A stretch of 64,000 bases of DNA, from contig CM052361.1 in the NCBI GenBank assembly GCA_028551475.1, positions 8,067,501-8,131,500 on the forward strand, written 5' to 3'. Shown here piece after piece: positions 62,192 through 64,000 of this stretch. A program made the position numbers and the translations under genes. The stretch comes from Casuarina equisetifolia. Lineage: Eukaryota > Streptophyta > Magnoliopsida > Fagales > Casuarinaceae. Below the pieces are notes generated by a model. It was not told where the DNA came from. It saw only the letters and a program-made list of their open reading frames with translations, and made no database searches. The number at the start of each line of letters is the position of its first letter. Positions within the stretch are counted from its first letter, which is position 1.

Positions 62192-63805
62192 ATGAGCATA
62201 AGCGTTTGAATGTTTTTCATATTTGTATATAATATGTACAGGAGAAGTGCTTTATATAGTCTTTGTAAAGGGCTAGCTATAGTAACAAAGTAATGTCCGA
62301 CTTCCCAGGTTTACCAATGATAGGAAGATTTCCCAATATACATAAGAATGAAAGGGTTCGTATCTTGAAATAATGGAATTCGAATCCTTAACACATACAA
62401 TTAGACTGGGAACAATACGTGCTTTCTTATTGGATTTAAAACTCTAGAAATACCCGCATGCATATGATACAGAGAAGTCTTGCATTGACTGACCTTATGA
62501 AGGTAAAAATAACTAAACCAATAAGCCCCATTAAGCACACAATGAAGACAATACTTATCGTCCATGCATTATATGAATCTATACCAGTCACCTTGTCCTA
62601 ATTGCCATGCAATGCATCTGTGTGTGATCTATAAAACTGCACCTCAAATTTCCATACAAGCCACTTTGCCCCCTTTGTAAATTGTGAATTTGTTTGGTCG
62701 GCGACAAAACTTCCAAGGAACTTAGCACATGTTTCGGGAGCTGCTCTAGATAGCCTGTAGTTAAACCACTCTTCAAAGTCAGCAAATTCCTCTGCCCCTT
62801 GGACTCCAACCTTAACCTGCACATCCCCCTCAATAAAACACTAAATCTAATATATACAGGCATAGATTGTAAACTGTAAGGGCAAGAAGTCTGAAATTTA
62901 AAACTCTAGGACTTCTTTTTCATGACAAATGAAGTCAAAGCTGATCTAAAGTTAGACTTTGGAGATAATTGGCCTGTCAATCAGAACACAAGTTCACAGA
63001 CCCACATATTTAGCCAAAATGAAAAAAAAAAAAAAACGCTTCTAATTGGTTGCATCAGAAAAATGAAAATGGCATTTATTTTAGCAAGAGAAACCTAATG
63101 AGCAATGCCTACCTAAGCGAAAATAGAAATAACGCGAACACATGAAAAAGCATACTCAAAACATCCGAATCAAAAAAATATACAGAAAAAGACTAGAAAA
63201 CCACGAGCTATAGCAGAACTTACCTTCTTCAGAATGACCTTCTCCTTGACCCTGTCATCCAACTCCAAAGCATTTCTCCTTCCTCTCTTTTGTACCTTCG
63301 TTTCTGCAGCCATATTCTTGGGAACAATGCCGCCAGAATAAACAACACCGAAAGACCCTTCTCCCAACTTTTTTCCTACAACAAAGTCAGAAGTCTTCAA
63401 GTTCCTCCTTCCACTCAAATTATCGAAACCCAGTTGGAGAGGAGCCAGCAGGTATGCATCAATGGCACCTATAAGAACACCAGGCCTTGCAGTTAAATAA
63501 ATCCATGTGACCCCAGCAAATACCAGAAACCCCCACTTCTGCATCTCTGATAGGTCCCCAGTAAGTCTATGAAGCTGCAAATACCCATTTCGGAAAACAG
63601 GAACCTGATCCAGATGAAGAGCATTCACCAGCAGATCTTCTCGGAAATCCCCAAGGAACGCCTTACACTTCGCTAGGTTGCTGCTTTTGCAACGGTTTGT
63701 AAAGAAACAGAGATTCGTTCGAGAAGCTAATTTCAATGAAGAGAAGCAAGCACTTTTAGGATTATGTCGAAGAGAACTTGGACTTGGACAGAGCAGAGAA
63801 GCCAT
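61107..63805 (-). CDS. STN8: Serine/threonine protein kinase STN8, chloroplastic
   Basis: Thylakoid kinase that phosphorylates photosystem II core proteins (D1, D2, CP43, PsbH) and so influences PSII repair and thylakoid folding. Exons on the minus strand: 63805-63224, 62816-62643, 62124-61720 and 61457-61107, 503 residues (Arabidopsis STN8 about 495). The N-terminal ~45 residues are Ser/Arg-rich without acids, a chloroplast transit peptide. One membrane helix lies at about 91-108, followed by ARPGVLIGAIDAYLLAP, a family hallmark. The kinase domain has GEGSFGVVY (148-156), catalytic HRDVKPAN (313-320), DFGAAADLR (333-341) and the STN-specific LLDPDYCPPELYVLPEETP and LSPILWQ. It lacks the long C-terminal extension of STN7, which supports STN8. 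The two Cys pairs that regulate STN7 are not seen in the N-terminus. Confidence 0.95.
62156..62188. repeat. (GA)n microsatellite in STN8 intron 2
   Basis: About 16 GA units on the + strand, near the acceptor side of the intron between exons 2 and 3. On the gene strand it reads as a (TC)n polypyrimidine run about 30 bp before the acceptor, so length changes could influence splicing. Confidence 0.85.
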
Positions 63806-64000
63806 GGGCGTTCTCTGACGTGCAGCTACGTTACCGTCTTTGGAGATACAATAGCAGCGTCCGCAGAGGGTAGTGTTCGGCCACGTCGGCTTCTTAATGT
63901 TATCCGGGAGTCAGCTTTTTCTTTGTTTTTGTAACTCTTAAATAAATTAAAGAGTTATATCCTAGAAATTCTTTTACGTCAGATGAATAACAATTAAATC
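63806..64000 (-). promoter_or_regulatory. STN8 leader and proximal promoter, cut by window end
   Basis: The 195 bp upstream of the STN8 ATG. The first ~90 bp is G/C-richer and likely leader; the rest is A/T-rich. Core elements are not certain. Confidence 0.4.

Overview
The window is nuclear DNA of a flowering plant, almost certainly a core eudicot. Its genes carry many short exons with GT-AG introns. Intergenic DNA is A/T-rich with poly-A/T runs and microsatellites, and the products are plant-specific (FERONIA, NPH3/RPT2-like, STN8, thioredoxin h9, basic proline-rich protein). The species cannot be fixed from the sequence. I built all gene models by hand, joining exons where splice sites and reading phase agree.

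Layout, left to right: an NPF transporter (+, first exon not found); a Copia-like solo LTR with target-site duplication; an NPH3/RPT2-like BTB gene (+); V-ATPase subunit E (-); a HAD class B acid phosphatase (-); a ~6.6 kb gene-poor repeat-rich stretch; a basic proline-rich microtubule-type protein (+); an LRR receptor-like pseudokinase (+); a coiled-coil protein built from tandem 63-nt exons (-); a ubiquitin-conjugating E2 (+); thioredoxin h9 (+); FERONIA (-); endo-beta-mannanase MAN6 (+); and the thylakoid kinase STN8 (-), whose promoter runs off the right end.

The genes do not form one pathway. From memory of the Arabidopsis map, though, VHA-E2, NPH3, BPP-like, At3g08680-type RLK, UBC11 and TRX h9 lie together at about At3g08560-At3g08710, and STN8 and MAN6 are neighbours at At5g01920/At5g01930. 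The window therefore looks like an ancestral eudicot block that is split in Arabidopsis.

The most unusual local signals are: (i) a decayed exon in the coiled-coil gene, exactly 63 nt like its neighbours but with TG where the acceptor AG should be; (ii) a GC-AG first coding intron in the E2 gene and a possible second GC donor in MAN6; (iii) three 38-bp tandem repeats in the MAN6 promoter, two carrying the AC-I/SMRE MYB site; (iv) a C-terminal HDEL on the predicted secretory mannanase; (v) an NPF transporter without the ExxER-type proton motif at its usual place; and (vi) a 27-base poly-G tract. I found no CRISPR array, rRNA, tRNA or clearly novel multi-gene system.
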